DNA of 64,000 nucleotides from Ruegeria marina. GTDB lineage: Bacteria; Pseudomonadota; Alphaproteobacteria; Rhodobacterales; Rhodobacteraceae. A program made the translations under genes and the position numbers. The stretch spans positions 395,330-459,329 of the forward strand of contig NZ_FMZV01000002.1 of assembly GCF_900101475.1 (NCBI RefSeq), written 5' to 3'. Positions 18,088-26,241 of this stretch are shown piece after piece (positions within the stretch are counted from its first letter, which is position 1; each line of letters begins with the position of its first letter). A model generated the notes under the pieces. The model did no database searches and was not told the DNA's origin. It saw nothing but the letters and a program-made list of their open reading frames with translations.

Positions 18088-19011
18088 ATGCAGATATACC
18101 TCCCTATCGCCGAAGTATCCGCAAACCCGCTCATCCTGCTTGGGATTGGCGGCTTCGTGGGGATTCTGTCGGGGATGTTTGGTGTAGGCGGCGGGTTTCT
18201 GATTACCCCCATGCTGTTTCTGATCGGCATTCCCCCTGCGGTCGCGGTGGCGACATCGGCAAATCAGGTCGTCGCCTCTTCGATTTCGGGTGTGCTCGCG
18301 CATTTCCGCAAGCGGACGGTTGACCTGAAGATGGGCGGCGTGCTGCTTGCAGGAGGGCTGGTTGGCGCTGCAATCGGAATGACGCTGTTCAACCTGATGA
18401 AGAGCCTTGGACAGGTCGATCTTGCGGTGCAGCTCTGCTATGTCCTGTTCCTCGGTGTCATCGGCGGGCTGATGTTCATCGAAAGCCTGAATGCGATCAG
18501 GCGATCCCGTTCGACGGCGCCCGTCGCCCCGTACAAGAGGCGCCAGCGCAGCTGGGTGCAAACCATGCCGCTGAAGATGCGGTTTCGGGCGTCCAACCTT
18601 TACATTTCGGCGTTTCCGCCGGTGTTTGTCGGCTTTGGCGTCGGTGTATTGTCTGCGGTGATGGGTGTCGGAGGCGGTTTCATCATGGTGCCCGCAATGA
18701 TCTATATCCTCGGCATGCCAACAAAGGTGGTAATCGGCACATCGCTGTTTCAGATCATCTTTGTCGCCGGTTTCACGACGATGATGCATGCCGCGACGAA
18801 CTTCTCGGTCGATGTGGTCCTGGCCCTGTTCCTGCTGGTCGGCGGCGTCTTGGGCGCGCAATTGGGCACGCGTATTGGTGCCTACCTGAAAGCCGAGCAG
18901 CTACGGGTACTGCTGTCCCTGCTTGTGCTGTCCGTCTCGATCAAGATCGGGTTCGAGTTGCTTCTCGAACCCGGTGACCATTTCAATCTTTCCGTTTCAG
19001 GCGGGGTCTGA
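18088..19011 (+). CDS. Sulfite exporter TauE/SafE-family permease, copy 1
   Basis: A 307-residue membrane protein (about 8 hydrophobic segments) with the duplicated TauE/SafE repeat motif GMFGVGGGFLITPML (about 26-40) and VMGVGGGFIMVPAMI (about 190-204). TauE/SafE proteins are proposed exporters of sulfite, sulfoacetate or related anions. ATG 18088 gives an N-terminus aligning residue for residue with copy 2 (MQIYLPIAEVS). It lies 2 bases before copy 2, which is most of the same sequence. No strong Shine-Dalgarno is visible. Confidence 0.9.
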   Translation: MQIYLPIAEVSANPLILLGIGGFVGILSGMFGVGGGFLITPMLFLIGIPPAVAVATSANQVVASSISGVLAHFRKRTVDLKMGGVLLAGGLVGAAIGMTLFNLMKSLGQVDLAVQLCYVLFLGVIGGLMFIESLNAIRRSRSTAPVAPYKRRQRSWVQTMPLKMRFRASNLYISAFPPVFVGFGVGVLSAVMGVGGGFIMVPAMIYILGMPTKVVIGTSLFQIIFVAGFTTMMHAATNFSVDVVLALFLLVGGVLGAQLGTRIGAYLKAEQLRVLLSLLVLSVSIKIGFELLLEPGDHFNLSVSGGV

Positions 19012-19013
19012 CC

Positions 19014-19934
19014 GTGCAGATTTATCTCCCCATCGCCGAAGTGTCCGTCAACGCCTTTCTCCTGCTGGGATTGGGCGGGATGGTGGGTATTCTTTCAGGT
19101 ATGTTCGGTGTCGGCGGTGGATTCCTGATGACGCCGCTGCTGTTCTTTATCGGCATACCTCCGGCGGTCGCCGTTGCCACCGAAGCAAACCAGATCGTCG
19201 CCTCGTCCTTCTCGGGCGTTCTGGCGCATTTCCGAAGGCGAACGGTCGATCTGAAGATGGGCACAGTTCTGCTGATCGGCGGCCTGACCGGGGCCGCCCT
19301 GGGCCTTGTGCTGTTCAACTATCTCAAAAGCCTCGGCCAGGTCGATCTGCTCGTCAAGCTCTGCTATGTCGTGTTCCTCGGCATCATCGGTGGGTTGATG
19401 TTCATCGAAAGCCTGAATGCCATCCGCAAATCGCGAAAGACGGGCGGGACCGCTCCGAAACGCCGTCAGCGAGGCTGGATTCACGCCATGCCGTTCAAGA
19501 TGCGCTTTCGCACGTCCGGACTTTACATCTCGGTCATTCCTCCGTTGGTGGTCGGGCTGTTTGTCGGCGTACTGTCGGCGATCATGGGTGTCGGTGGCGG
19601 GTTCATCATGGTGCCTGCAATGATCTATCTGCTGGGAATGCCAACAAAGGTCGTCGTCGGGACTTCGCTGTTCCAGATCATCTTTGTAACCGGCTTCACG
19701 ACCATGCTGCATGCCACCACCAACTACACCGTGGATGTGGTTCTGGCCGTCCTACTGTTGATCGGCGGCGTGGTCGGGGCACAGATCGGGACGGTGATCG
19801 GGGCACGGATGAAGGCCGAACAGTTGCGCATATTGTTGGCCGGGCTGGTTCTGGCCGTATGCGGCAAACTGGCGCTGGATCTTCTGTTGATGCCGGGCGA
19901 GATCTACTCGCTCGGCACGACTGGGGGGCACTGA
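19014..19934 (+). CDS. Sulfite exporter TauE/SafE-family permease, copy 2 (tandem duplicate)
   Basis: A 306-residue permease that aligns without large gaps to the preceding gene and appears to share roughly three quarters of its residues, judged by eye, including GMFGVGGGFLMTPLL and IMGVGGGFIMVPAMI. GTG 19014 follows the copy 1 stop by 2 bases. Differences concentrate in membrane helices and the C-terminus, so a heteromeric or diverged-substrate arrangement is possible. It is followed at once by a TIGR02186 protein, a common TauE partner in this order. Confidence 0.9.
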   Translation: MQIYLPIAEVSVNAFLLLGLGGMVGILSGMFGVGGGFLMTPLLFFIGIPPAVAVATEANQIVASSFSGVLAHFRRRTVDLKMGTVLLIGGLTGAALGLVLFNYLKSLGQVDLLVKLCYVVFLGIIGGLMFIESLNAIRKSRKTGGTAPKRRQRGWIHAMPFKMRFRTSGLYISVIPPLVVGLFVGVLSAIMGVGGGFIMVPAMIYLLGMPTKVVVGTSLFQIIFVTGFTTMLHATTNYTVDVVLAVLLLIGGVVGAQIGTVIGARMKAEQLRILLAGLVLAVCGKLALDLLLMPGEIYSLGTTGGH

Positions 19935-19935
19935 C

Positions 19936-20712
19936 ATGCGCGTACTTAGCCTTGTCCTGCTTGCCGCAACGCTGTTCGCTCCGAAGGCCGTGAAAGCCAC
20001 GGAAGAGCAGGTCGTTCTGGGCCTCAGCCGGGACCGCGTCGCAATTACCGCCAATTTCGACGGGTCCGACATCCTGATCTTCGGCGCGATCAAGCGCGAG
20101 AGTCCAATACCATCGGGTGACCCGCTGCAAGTCATCGTTGCGGTATCCGGCCCGTCTGCGCCGGTTCTCGTCCGTCGAAAGGAAAAGAAGTTCGGAATCT
20201 GGGTAAACACCGATAGCGTTCTGGTTGATGCCGCACCAAGTTTCTACGCGGTTGCAACCAGCAGCCCGTTTACCGAAGTGATCACGGATACGGAAGATCT
20301 GCGCCACAAGATCTCGATCAATCGTGCGATCCGGTCGGTCGGGGCGGACATGAACATTCAGAATGCTCAGGAGTTTGCCGAAGCGGTCGTGCGTATCCGG
20401 GCCCGGGAGGGTCTCTATTCGATACGTGAAAACACCGTCGCCGTCGATGAACAAACCCTGTTCCGGACCGAGATCGACATGCCGGCCAACCTGACCGAAG
20501 GCGACTACGCAGCCCGGATCTACCTGACTCGCGGCGGCAAGGTCATATCGACTTACCAAACCACGATAGATGTCCAGAAAGTCGGGCTGGAGCGCTTCCT
20601 GTTCAACCTGTCGCGACAACAACCCATAGTTTATGGATTGTTGTCGCTGGCCATTGCAATTGCCGCCGGTTGGGGTGCCTCCGCAGCTTTCCGGGCCCTG
20701 CGAGGCAACTGA
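19936..20712 (+). CDS. TIGR02186 family membrane-anchored periplasmic protein
   Basis: A 258-residue protein with an N-terminal signal peptide (about 1-22), a long beta-rich periplasmic region (EQVVLGLSRDRVAITANFDG at about 24-43) and a C-terminal membrane segment (about 228-250). The sequence matches the TIGR02186 pattern, a family of unknown function frequently encoded beside TauE/SafE permeases in alphaproteobacteria. It starts 1 base after the TauE copy 2 stop. It may be a periplasmic partner or gate of the exporter; this is inferred only from context. Confidence 0.85.
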   Translation: MRVLSLVLLAATLFAPKAVKATEEQVVLGLSRDRVAITANFDGSDILIFGAIKRESPIPSGDPLQVIVAVSGPSAPVLVRRKEKKFGIWVNTDSVLVDAAPSFYAVATSSPFTEVITDTEDLRHKISINRAIRSVGADMNIQNAQEFAEAVVRIRAREGLYSIRENTVAVDEQTLFRTEIDMPANLTEGDYAARIYLTRGGKVISTYQTTIDVQKVGLERFLFNLSRQQPIVYGLLSLAIAIAAGWGASAAFRALRGN

Positions 20713-20718
20713 TGGGTC

Positions 20719-20740
20719 TGGCCGGGATCAGCCCCGGCCA
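20719..20740. terminator. Hairpin between convergent TIGR02186 and SDR genes
   Basis: TGGCCGGG, loop ATCAGC, CCCGGCCA: an 8-bp GC stem that overlaps the SDR 3-prime end. There is no T-run, so intrinsic termination is uncertain. Confidence 0.4.
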
Positions 20741-21456
20741 ACATAGGGCATGGTGGTCGCCATCACCGTCATGAACAGAACATTGGCCTCGGCGGGCAGG
20801 CTGGCCATGTGCAGCACCGAACGCGCCGCATCTTCGACCGCCATCGTGGGATCGGGCACCCGCCCCTGTTCAAGCACGGCCTTGTTCAGGCTCTCGACAA
20901 TGTCTGTACGCGCATTGCCAATGTCGATCTGTCCGGCGGCGATGCCGAACCCGCGCCCATCCAGCGACAGGCTGCGGGTCAGCCCGGTGATGGCGTGTTT
21001 GGTTGCGGTATAGTGCACGGAATTCGGCCGCGGTGCATGGGCCGCGATCGAGCCGTTGTTGATGATACGGCCGCCCTGCGGCTCTTGTCGGCGCATCCGG
21101 GCAAAGGCCGCACGGGCACACAGGAACATCCCGTTCAGGTTGACATTGACCGACCTGTACCAGTCGTCCAGCGCGATCTCGTCAATGGTGCCGCCCGGGG
21201 CGAAGATACCCGCGTTGTTGAACAAGACATCCAACCGCCCTGTCTGCATGCAAAACCGGTCGAAAGCCGCTTCGACGGCTTCCGGCTCGGTGACATCGGC
21301 AGCCAGGGGTATTGCCCGCGCCTGGCCCGCCGCCATGTCGTCCAGAAGATCACTCCGGCGCGCCAGCAGCCCGACAGTCCATCCTTCGGCAAGGAACAAT
21401 TCGGCAGTGGCCCGTCCGATACCGGAACTGGCGCCAGTGATCAGGATGGTTTTCAT
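20728..21456 (-). CDS. Short-chain dehydrogenase/reductase
   Basis: A 242-residue classical SDR: NAD(P)-binding TGASSGIGRA (7-16), NNAG (about 83-86), catalytic Ser in IINNGSIAA (about 135) and YTATKHA (Tyr and Lys about 147-151). The substrate cannot be told. It overlaps the upstream helicase gene by 4 bases (ATGA), so the two share a message. Glycine-rich motif spacing favours NAD(H) or NADP(H) without a clear discriminator. Confidence 0.88.
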   Translation of the reverse strand: MKTILITGASSGIGRATAELFLAEGWTVGLLARRSDLLDDMAAGQARAIPLAADVTEPEAVEAAFDRFCMQTGRLDVLFNNAGIFAPGGTIDEIALDDWYRSVNVNLNGMFLCARAAFARMRRQEPQGGRIINNGSIAAHAPRPNSVHYTATKHAITGLTRSLSLDGRGFGIAAGQIDIGNARTDIVESLNKAVLEQGRVPDPTMAVEDAARSVLHMASLPAEANVLFMTVMATTMPYVGRG

Positions 21457-22988
21457 TCAGGTGTCTCCTCTTCGAGTGTCAGAACGGGTGCGGCGGCCTG
21501 TCGTAGATCCTCAACCTGCAAGGGGTGCGTCGGTTTCGACAAACGGTTGCGAACAACCCAGATCAACCGTTCCTGTGCCCGGGTTATGGCCACATAGGCC
21601 AGCCGTTTCCACAAGGGTTGCCCTGCTTCGACACGTCCTGCACGCGCGGCGGCATAGAGATCCGGAGCAAAGACCTGCACGGTTTCCCACTGCGACCCCT
21701 GCGCCTTGTGAATGGTCACCGCCGCCCCGTGCAGAAATGTTGCGCCCATACGCGCGGCAAAAGGGATGAACGGTTCTTCCTCATCCGGCTTTTCAATCTT
21801 GACGATCGAGGCAGCCGAGACTTGCGGATCTTCGGCACCGATCACGTGCAGCCGCGAAAACCCGGGTTTGCGGCCGGGGCCGAGATAGATCACCTGCGCG
21901 CCCTTGATCAGCCCGCGCGCCTCCAGATCGAGCCGCTTCTTGCGGTGCTTCAGCGGCAATTCAATCCCGTCGCAGATCAGCGGCTCGCCCTCCAGCAGTT
22001 CCTCGTCCGGAGCGCCATAAACAGTGCGAAAGGCATTGATCAGGCGGATTCGGGTGGCGTTGCGCCAGACCAGGACCGGGCTGCGCGCCATCAGGTCCAC
22101 CTCGACCCTCTGTCCCCAGACGATCCGGTCGTCCCCGCGTGCCTTGTCCTCGACCATGTGCTCGAAGGTTTCGAAATCCAGCGCCGGGTCGGCCAACGCA
22201 TGGGCAAGGTCCAGGATAGGGTTGTCCGCCTCCTGCCGGTGAACGCGGCTCAGGTTCAATTTGCGAGGCTCGGGCAATCCGTCGAACACCATCGAACCCG
22301 ACTGGTTCACCGGCGCCAGCTGTGCCGGATCGCCGAACAGAACCAGCGTCGGGAATATCTCCTTGAGGTCCTCGAACTGGCGGTCGTCGAGCATCGAGGC
22401 TTCGTCGATGAAGCCTATATCAAGCGGTTCTTCTCGCCGCTTCCAACCTGTGATGAAATCAGATCCGCGCAGCCCCGCAGCCGCCAAAGCCCCGGGGATC
22501 GAATTGTTGCGCGCATAAAACGAGGCGGCGCGGTCCAGCGCCTCATAGCTCAGCCCTTCGATCTCCGGGCGCTCACCGTTGCCTGCCAGCCATTCGGCGA
22601 TCCGCTCGTAATCCGGATCGTAGACCGGGGTATAAAGGATGCGGTGAATTGTGGTTGCAGGAACGCCGCGCAGCCGCAAGACGCTGGCCGCCTTGTTGGT
22701 GGGGGCAAGCACCGCCAGGGTTCGGCGGTCCTTGGTCTTTCGCCCTTCATAGTCGCCGGACACGACCTGCACACCGGCCTGCGTCAGGGTCTTGCACAAC
22801 TCGGCCAGCAGCAACGTCTTTCCCGATCCCGCCTTGCCGATGACGGCCATCACGCCGGTCACGCCGCCGCCAGGCGGGCGCAACAGCGCTTCGTCCTCCA
22901 GGTCGATGCCAGCGGCGTTCAACAGCTCGGCAATCGCGTCATAGGCACTGGCCTGATCGTCGGAAAAGGTGACGGCATTCTGTGTCAT
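21453..22988 (-). CDS. RecD-like ATP-dependent DNA helicase (superfamily 1)
   Basis: A 511-residue SF1 helicase: Walker A VIGKAGSGKTLLLAEL (about 49-64), Walker B/motif II GFIDEASMLDD, motif III LVLFGDPAQLAPV, and a UvrD C-terminal-2 type motif AAVTIHKAQGSQWETVQVF near residue 420. It has no RecB/RecC partners nearby. Such stand-alone RecD-like proteins occur widely and are thought to act in DNA repair or replication restart. It lies downstream of luxI in the same direction after 46 bases and could be part of the same transcript. Confidence 0.87.
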   Translation of the reverse strand: MTQNAVTFSDDQASAYDAIAELLNAAGIDLEDEALLRPPGGGVTGVMAVIGKAGSGKTLLLAELCKTLTQAGVQVVSGDYEGRKTKDRRTLAVLAPTNKAASVLRLRGVPATTIHRILYTPVYDPDYERIAEWLAGNGERPEIEGLSYEALDRAASFYARNNSIPGALAAAGLRGSDFITGWKRREEPLDIGFIDEASMLDDRQFEDLKEIFPTLVLFGDPAQLAPVNQSGSMVFDGLPEPRKLNLSRVHRQEADNPILDLAHALADPALDFETFEHMVEDKARGDDRIVWGQRVEVDLMARSPVLVWRNATRIRLINAFRTVYGAPDEELLEGEPLICDGIELPLKHRKKRLDLEARGLIKGAQVIYLGPGRKPGFSRLHVIGAEDPQVSAASIVKIEKPDEEEPFIPFAARMGATFLHGAAVTIHKAQGSQWETVQVFAPDLYAAARAGRVEAGQPLWKRLAYVAITRAQERLIWVVRNRLSKPTHPLQVEDLRQAAAPVLTLEEETPE

Positions 22989-23034
22989 GGCGCGACCCTA
23001 CAGGCGAGGGTCGCGCCACACCAGTACCGTCAGG

Positions 23035-23673
23035 TCATGCCGAACGCAGTTTCCGCAGCTGGCCGCCCTTTGCAAAAGCCGCGTTGAACCACATGCGCGA
23101 CAGGTCGCGCGACACACCCGCGCGGGCGGCAACACGCTCGCAATCGGCAGACGAATAGGGCCACAGACCGACATATACCCGATTGCGGCCCTCACCTTCG
23201 CTGCCCAGAATTTCCGGCGAAGCTCCGATCAGGCGATAAATTCGAATCATCCTGTCGTCGAAGACGCCCGCTATATGGGTCAAGCCGAACCCATCCATGA
23301 CCTCGCCGCCGCTCAGCATGATGGCCCCCGCAACGACCGAACTGGCCCGCCGTGACAGGCAAAAGCGTGTCACCTCCCAGATCAGCGGGCTGCAGATCGG
23401 GCTTCCACCGGTCAGATGCCCAAAGACGTCGTTTATCATCACCGGCCCTGTGGTAGGCAGAAAGCGCATCGATCCGCCATGCGTACCGTCAGGCTCTTCC
23501 CAAATGACATAAAGCGGGTTCAGGTCGTCGTAGCGATCCCTTTCCTCGCCAGTCTCGTTGATTTGAACATCCCAACCAAGACGTGTCTTGAACTGGTCGG
23601 CACGATCCAGAAACATCGACCTCGCCAACTTTGGAAACTGGTACAACTCGTCTGCATACAGGTAACGCAACAT
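23035..23673 (-). CDS. Acyl-homoserine-lactone synthase (LuxI family)
   Basis: Makes an N-acyl-homoserine lactone signal from S-adenosylmethionine and an acyl carrier. The 212-residue product contains the residues invariant in LuxI enzymes: Arg and Phe in LARSMFLDRADQF, Trp in GWDV, two Asp in RYDDLNPLY, Arg in GSMRFLPTTGP, Phe in INDVFG, and Glu/Arg in LIWEVTRFCLS. ATG 23673 was chosen because AGGGGA lies 7 bases upstream; the longer frame has no ribosome site. It lies 84 bases downstream of luxR. Acyl chain length cannot be read. Confidence 0.94.
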   Translation of the reverse strand: MLRYLYADELYQFPKLARSMFLDRADQFKTRLGWDVQINETGEERDRYDDLNPLYVIWEEPDGTHGGSMRFLPTTGPVMINDVFGHLTGGSPICSPLIWEVTRFCLSRRASSVVAGAIMLSGGEVMDGFGLTHIAGVFDDRMIRIYRLIGASPEILGSEGEGRNRVYVGLWPYSSADCERVAARAGVSRDLSRMWFNAAFAKGGQLRKLRSA

Positions 23674-23757
23674 GATTTTGTCCCCTTGCCGTCCCAATAT
23701 GGAACAAAAGGGGTACGAAAGAATGGTTAACATCCGGTCATTAGGTCGTGCACCGCA

Positions 23758-24477
23758 TTAAACCACGATCAAACCGCGACTCATCGCCGTCGCTATCGCA
23801 TGGGTTGTATTCAGGGCGCCCAGTTTGAACCGGGCGCTTTCAATATAGACCCGCAAGGTATGCTCTGAAATCGACAGGGAATGAGCAACCTGCGCCCGGT
23901 TGTACCCGAGCGCCAGCAAGGTCATGGCGTCCACTTCCCTAGGGGACAAGGTTCGCGAGAATTCCGGTTGGCGGTTGGCTTCGAATTCCAGCGCTTTACG
24001 GTTGAAGTAATGCGCGATCAGGATCAGGTCCCGCGAATAGGTCGAGGTAAAATCAGACCAGACGGTATCGTCGCAGGTGTGGTTCACCGTGAACAGGGCG
24101 AACTGCCCGTTTGGCCCCCGGATCGGTATCGAGTACCCCTGGTTGCCAATGCCATGTTCCATGGCGTCCTTCAGGAATGCCCTTGCCACCTTGCCGGACC
24201 AATCGAGGCGTTTCCAGTCAACCGGGTGAAACCTTTGGAAGCACCCCAGAATGACCGGATCAATCCGGTGATAATTCTGTAACAGGTAGCGGTCGACCCA
24301 AGGTTGCGGGTATGTCGTACACCCGTACTGATCCCCTGCGCTGTCTACCCAGTGATAGACAATGTGATCAATGGCGAGGGTATCCCGCAGCGTCCGGGTT
24401 ACCTGCTCTAGCTCCTCAAGCGCGCTGGCAGCGTCCAACTCCTCGAGGATGGGCTCCAAATTGACTTTTCCGTCCAT
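23758..24477 (-). CDS. LuxR-family quorum-sensing regulator
   Basis: A 239-residue regulator with an autoinducer-binding domain (about 20-160). It keeps the signal-pocket residues W and Y in YHWVDSAGDQYG, the YLLQNYHRIDPV segment and GNQGYSIPIRGPNG. The C-terminal GerE helix-turn-helix (about 172-235) reads LSPREVDAMTLLALGYNRAQ and ISEHTLRVYIESARFKLG. ATG 24477 is assumed; no good ribosome site precedes it, and it lies inside the 3-prime end of a 72-codon ORF, so translation may depend on coupling. luxI follows. Confidence 0.92.
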   Translation of the reverse strand: MDGKVNLEPILEELDAASALEELEQVTRTLRDTLAIDHIVYHWVDSAGDQYGCTTYPQPWVDRYLLQNYHRIDPVILGCFQRFHPVDWKRLDWSGKVARAFLKDAMEHGIGNQGYSIPIRGPNGQFALFTVNHTCDDTVWSDFTSTYSRDLILIAHYFNRKALEFEANRQPEFSRTLSPREVDAMTLLALGYNRAQVAHSLSISEHTLRVYIESARFKLGALNTTHAIATAMSRGLIVV

Positions 24478-24634
24478 GAGTAAGCGCCAATGCCTCTTCG
24501 TACTTGGACGCAATCTCGGTAGCGGCGATCAACTTGGTATCGTCAAGCTGCTCGGCCAGCGCACTCAGACCGTTCGCCACGGCGAAAGATTTGAGGTCCG
24601 ACAGTACGTCCAGGATCCATTCGTTATGTGGCAT
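24416..24634 (-). CDS. Small conserved-looking protein overlapping luxR
   Basis: A 72-residue ORF starting MPHNEWILDVLSDLKSFAVA, predicted largely helical (two amphipathic helices, about 4-40), acidic N-terminal half, basic end. ATG 24634 has a strong GGGGAGAG about 7 bases upstream, better than that of luxR. The last 62 bases overlap luxR in another frame. I recall similar small proteins ahead of luxR in other roseobacters but cannot verify that here. It could be a translational coupler or a partner modulating LuxR. No known domain recognised. Confidence 0.7.
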   Translation of the reverse strand: MPHNEWILDVLSDLKSFAVANGLSALAEQLDDTKLIAATEIASKYEEALALTHGRKSQFGAHPRGVGRCQRA

Positions 24635-24652
24635 CAGACTCTCCCCGAAAAG

Positions 24653-24669
24653 GTTAACGAAGCGTTAAC
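24653..24669. promoter_or_regulatory. 17-bp palindrome ahead of the small ORF-luxR-luxI unit
   Basis: GTTAACG-AAG-CGTTAAC, perfect 7-base arms, 19-35 bases before the small ORF start and just upstream of its ribosome site. The position fits a repressor or autoregulatory site near the transcription start. It does not match the classical 20-bp lux box, which begins ACCTGTA. Confidence 0.45.
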
Positions 24670-24787
24670 TCAACCATAGCATGTACCCATTGGGTTAGGA
24701 AATTCGCTTCTTTCCACTCCCCAAAAGTAGTGAGGCACAAATTCGCAAACCACTGAAACGCTGTCTGCGCCGGTTGCAAACGAAATG

Positions 24788-24817
24788 GCCCGCGAACCAC
24801 ATCTGTGATTCGCGGGC
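24788..24817 (-). terminator. Terminator after ccr
   Basis: On the minus strand: GCCCGCGAA, a 12-base loop, TTCGCGGGC, then CATTTCGTTT. It is a 9-bp stem 30 bases beyond the ccr stop, with a moderate T-rich tail. Confidence 0.65.
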
Positions 24818-24846
24818 ATGTTGACTGCTTCAAGCTGAAAGCGGGG

Positions 24847-26133
24847 TTAACCCCGGGCGTCGAGCACTTCTTCAAGAGTCCGCAGACCCGTCCGGGGCGA
24901 TTGCACCAGAACTGACATGTTGCCCGGCTTGTGTTCGTTGCGCATCATCTTCATATGCGCCTCGGGCAGATCATTCCAGGTGAACACTTCGGACATGCAA
25001 GGATCAAGACGACGCTCCAGCATCAGCCGGTTGGCGGCCGCCGCCTGTTTCAGATGAGCGAAGTGCGAGCCCTGCAGGCGCTTCTGGTGCATCCACATGT
25101 AACGCACATCAAAGGTACAGTTGAACCCGCTGGTGCCGGCGCAGATGACCACCATGCCGCCCTTTTTCACCACCAGCGACGACACCGGAAAGGTCGCCTC
25201 GCCGGGATGTTCAAAGACCATGTCCACGTTCACACCCTTGCCGGTGATATCCCAGATCGCCTTGCCGAACTTGCGGGCCTCTTTCAACCACTCGGCATAT
25301 TCCGGCGTATTGACCGTGGGCAGTTGTCCCCAGCACTTGAATTCCTTGCGGTTGATCACGCCCTTGGCGCCCAGCCCCATGACGAAGTCGCGCTTGTCCT
25401 CGTCCGAAATCACGCCGATCGCGTTCGCGCCGGCAGTGTTGATCAGCTGGATCGCATAGGAGCCCAGACCGCCCGACGCGCCCCAGACCAGGACGTTCTG
25501 ACCCGGCTGCAGGTCATGCGGCGGGTGGCCGAAAAGCATCCGGTAAGCGGTCGCCAGCGTCAGCGTGTAGCAGGCGCTTTCCTCCCAGGTCAGATGCTTG
25601 GGGCGCGGCATCAGCTGTTGCGCTTGAACACGGGTGAATTGCGCGAACGAGCCGTCGGGCGTCTCGTACCCCCAGATGCGCTGGCTCGGAGAATACATCG
25701 GATCGCCGCCGTTGCATTCCTCGTCATCGCCGTCGTCCTGGTTGCAGTGGATCACCACTTCGTCGCCGACCTTCCAGCGCTTGACCCTGTCACCCACCGC
25801 CCAAACGATGCCCGCGGCGTCGGAACCCGCGATGTGATAGGGCTGCTTGTGGCCGTCGAAGGGGCTGATCGGCTTACCCAGCGCCGCCCAGACACCGTTG
25901 TAGTTGACGCCTGCGGCCATCACCAGCACCAGCACCTCATGGCTGTCGAGCACGGGGATATCCACGACCTCCTGCTGCATCGCGGTATCGGGCTCGCCAT
26001 GGCGTTCCCTGCGGATCGCCCAAGCGTACATCTTCTTCGGAACGTATCCCAACGGGGGGATTTCGCCCATTTCATAAAGATCTTTTTCGGGCGCCTCGTA
26101 GGAAGCGATACCGCTGTCGGTGTCCAAAGCCAT
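24847..26133 (-). CDS. ccr: Crotonyl-CoA carboxylase/reductase
   Basis: Key enzyme of the ethylmalonyl-CoA pathway: NADPH-dependent reductive carboxylation of crotonyl-CoA to (2S)-ethylmalonyl-CoA during acetyl-CoA assimilation. The 428-residue medium-chain dehydrogenase/reductase protein has the Ccr N-terminus (LYEMGEIPPLGYVPKKMYAW, about 19-38), the nucleotide-binding loop VLVWGASGGLGSYAIQL (about 213-229) and a CO2-pocket-type region with FEHPGEATFPVS. ATG 26133 has AAGGAGG 6 bases upstream. It is 109 bases downstream of an acyltransferase gene on the same strand; ecm lies divergently beyond that. Confidence 0.96.
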   Translation of the reverse strand: MALDTDSGIASYEAPEKDLYEMGEIPPLGYVPKKMYAWAIRRERHGEPDTAMQQEVVDIPVLDSHEVLVLVMAAGVNYNGVWAALGKPISPFDGHKQPYHIAGSDAAGIVWAVGDRVKRWKVGDEVVIHCNQDDGDDEECNGGDPMYSPSQRIWGYETPDGSFAQFTRVQAQQLMPRPKHLTWEESACYTLTLATAYRMLFGHPPHDLQPGQNVLVWGASGGLGSYAIQLINTAGANAIGVISDEDKRDFVMGLGAKGVINRKEFKCWGQLPTVNTPEYAEWLKEARKFGKAIWDITGKGVNVDMVFEHPGEATFPVSSLVVKKGGMVVICAGTSGFNCTFDVRYMWMHQKRLQGSHFAHLKQAAAANRLMLERRLDPCMSEVFTWNDLPEAHMKMMRNEHKPGNMSVLVQSPRTGLRTLEEVLDARG

Positions 26134-26155
26134 GGTGGCCTCCTTTATCAAGTCG

Positions 26156-26169
26156 TTGCCGCAATGCAG
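26156..26169. promoter_or_regulatory. Shared GCCGC-NN-TGCAG element upstream of ccr
   Basis: TTGCCGCAATGCAG, 23-36 bases before the ccr start codon. Near-identical 14-mers lie upstream of ecm (27699-27712) and mcl2 (41528-41541). A further GC-rich motif, TGCGCAACATTGCAACA, lies at 26202-26218. A shared regulator of the ethylmalonyl-CoA pathway is inferred. Confidence 0.4.
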
Positions 26170-26241
26170 AATCGCAGCTCTAAGGATGAAGTACTAACGA
26201 GTGCGCAACATTGCAACAACATTCGGTGTAATTTTGTAATT

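Noticed and set aside
24363..24372. TGTGATCAAT inside luxR as a further TGTGATCACA site
   Set aside because: Only one half is intact and it lies within coding DNA.
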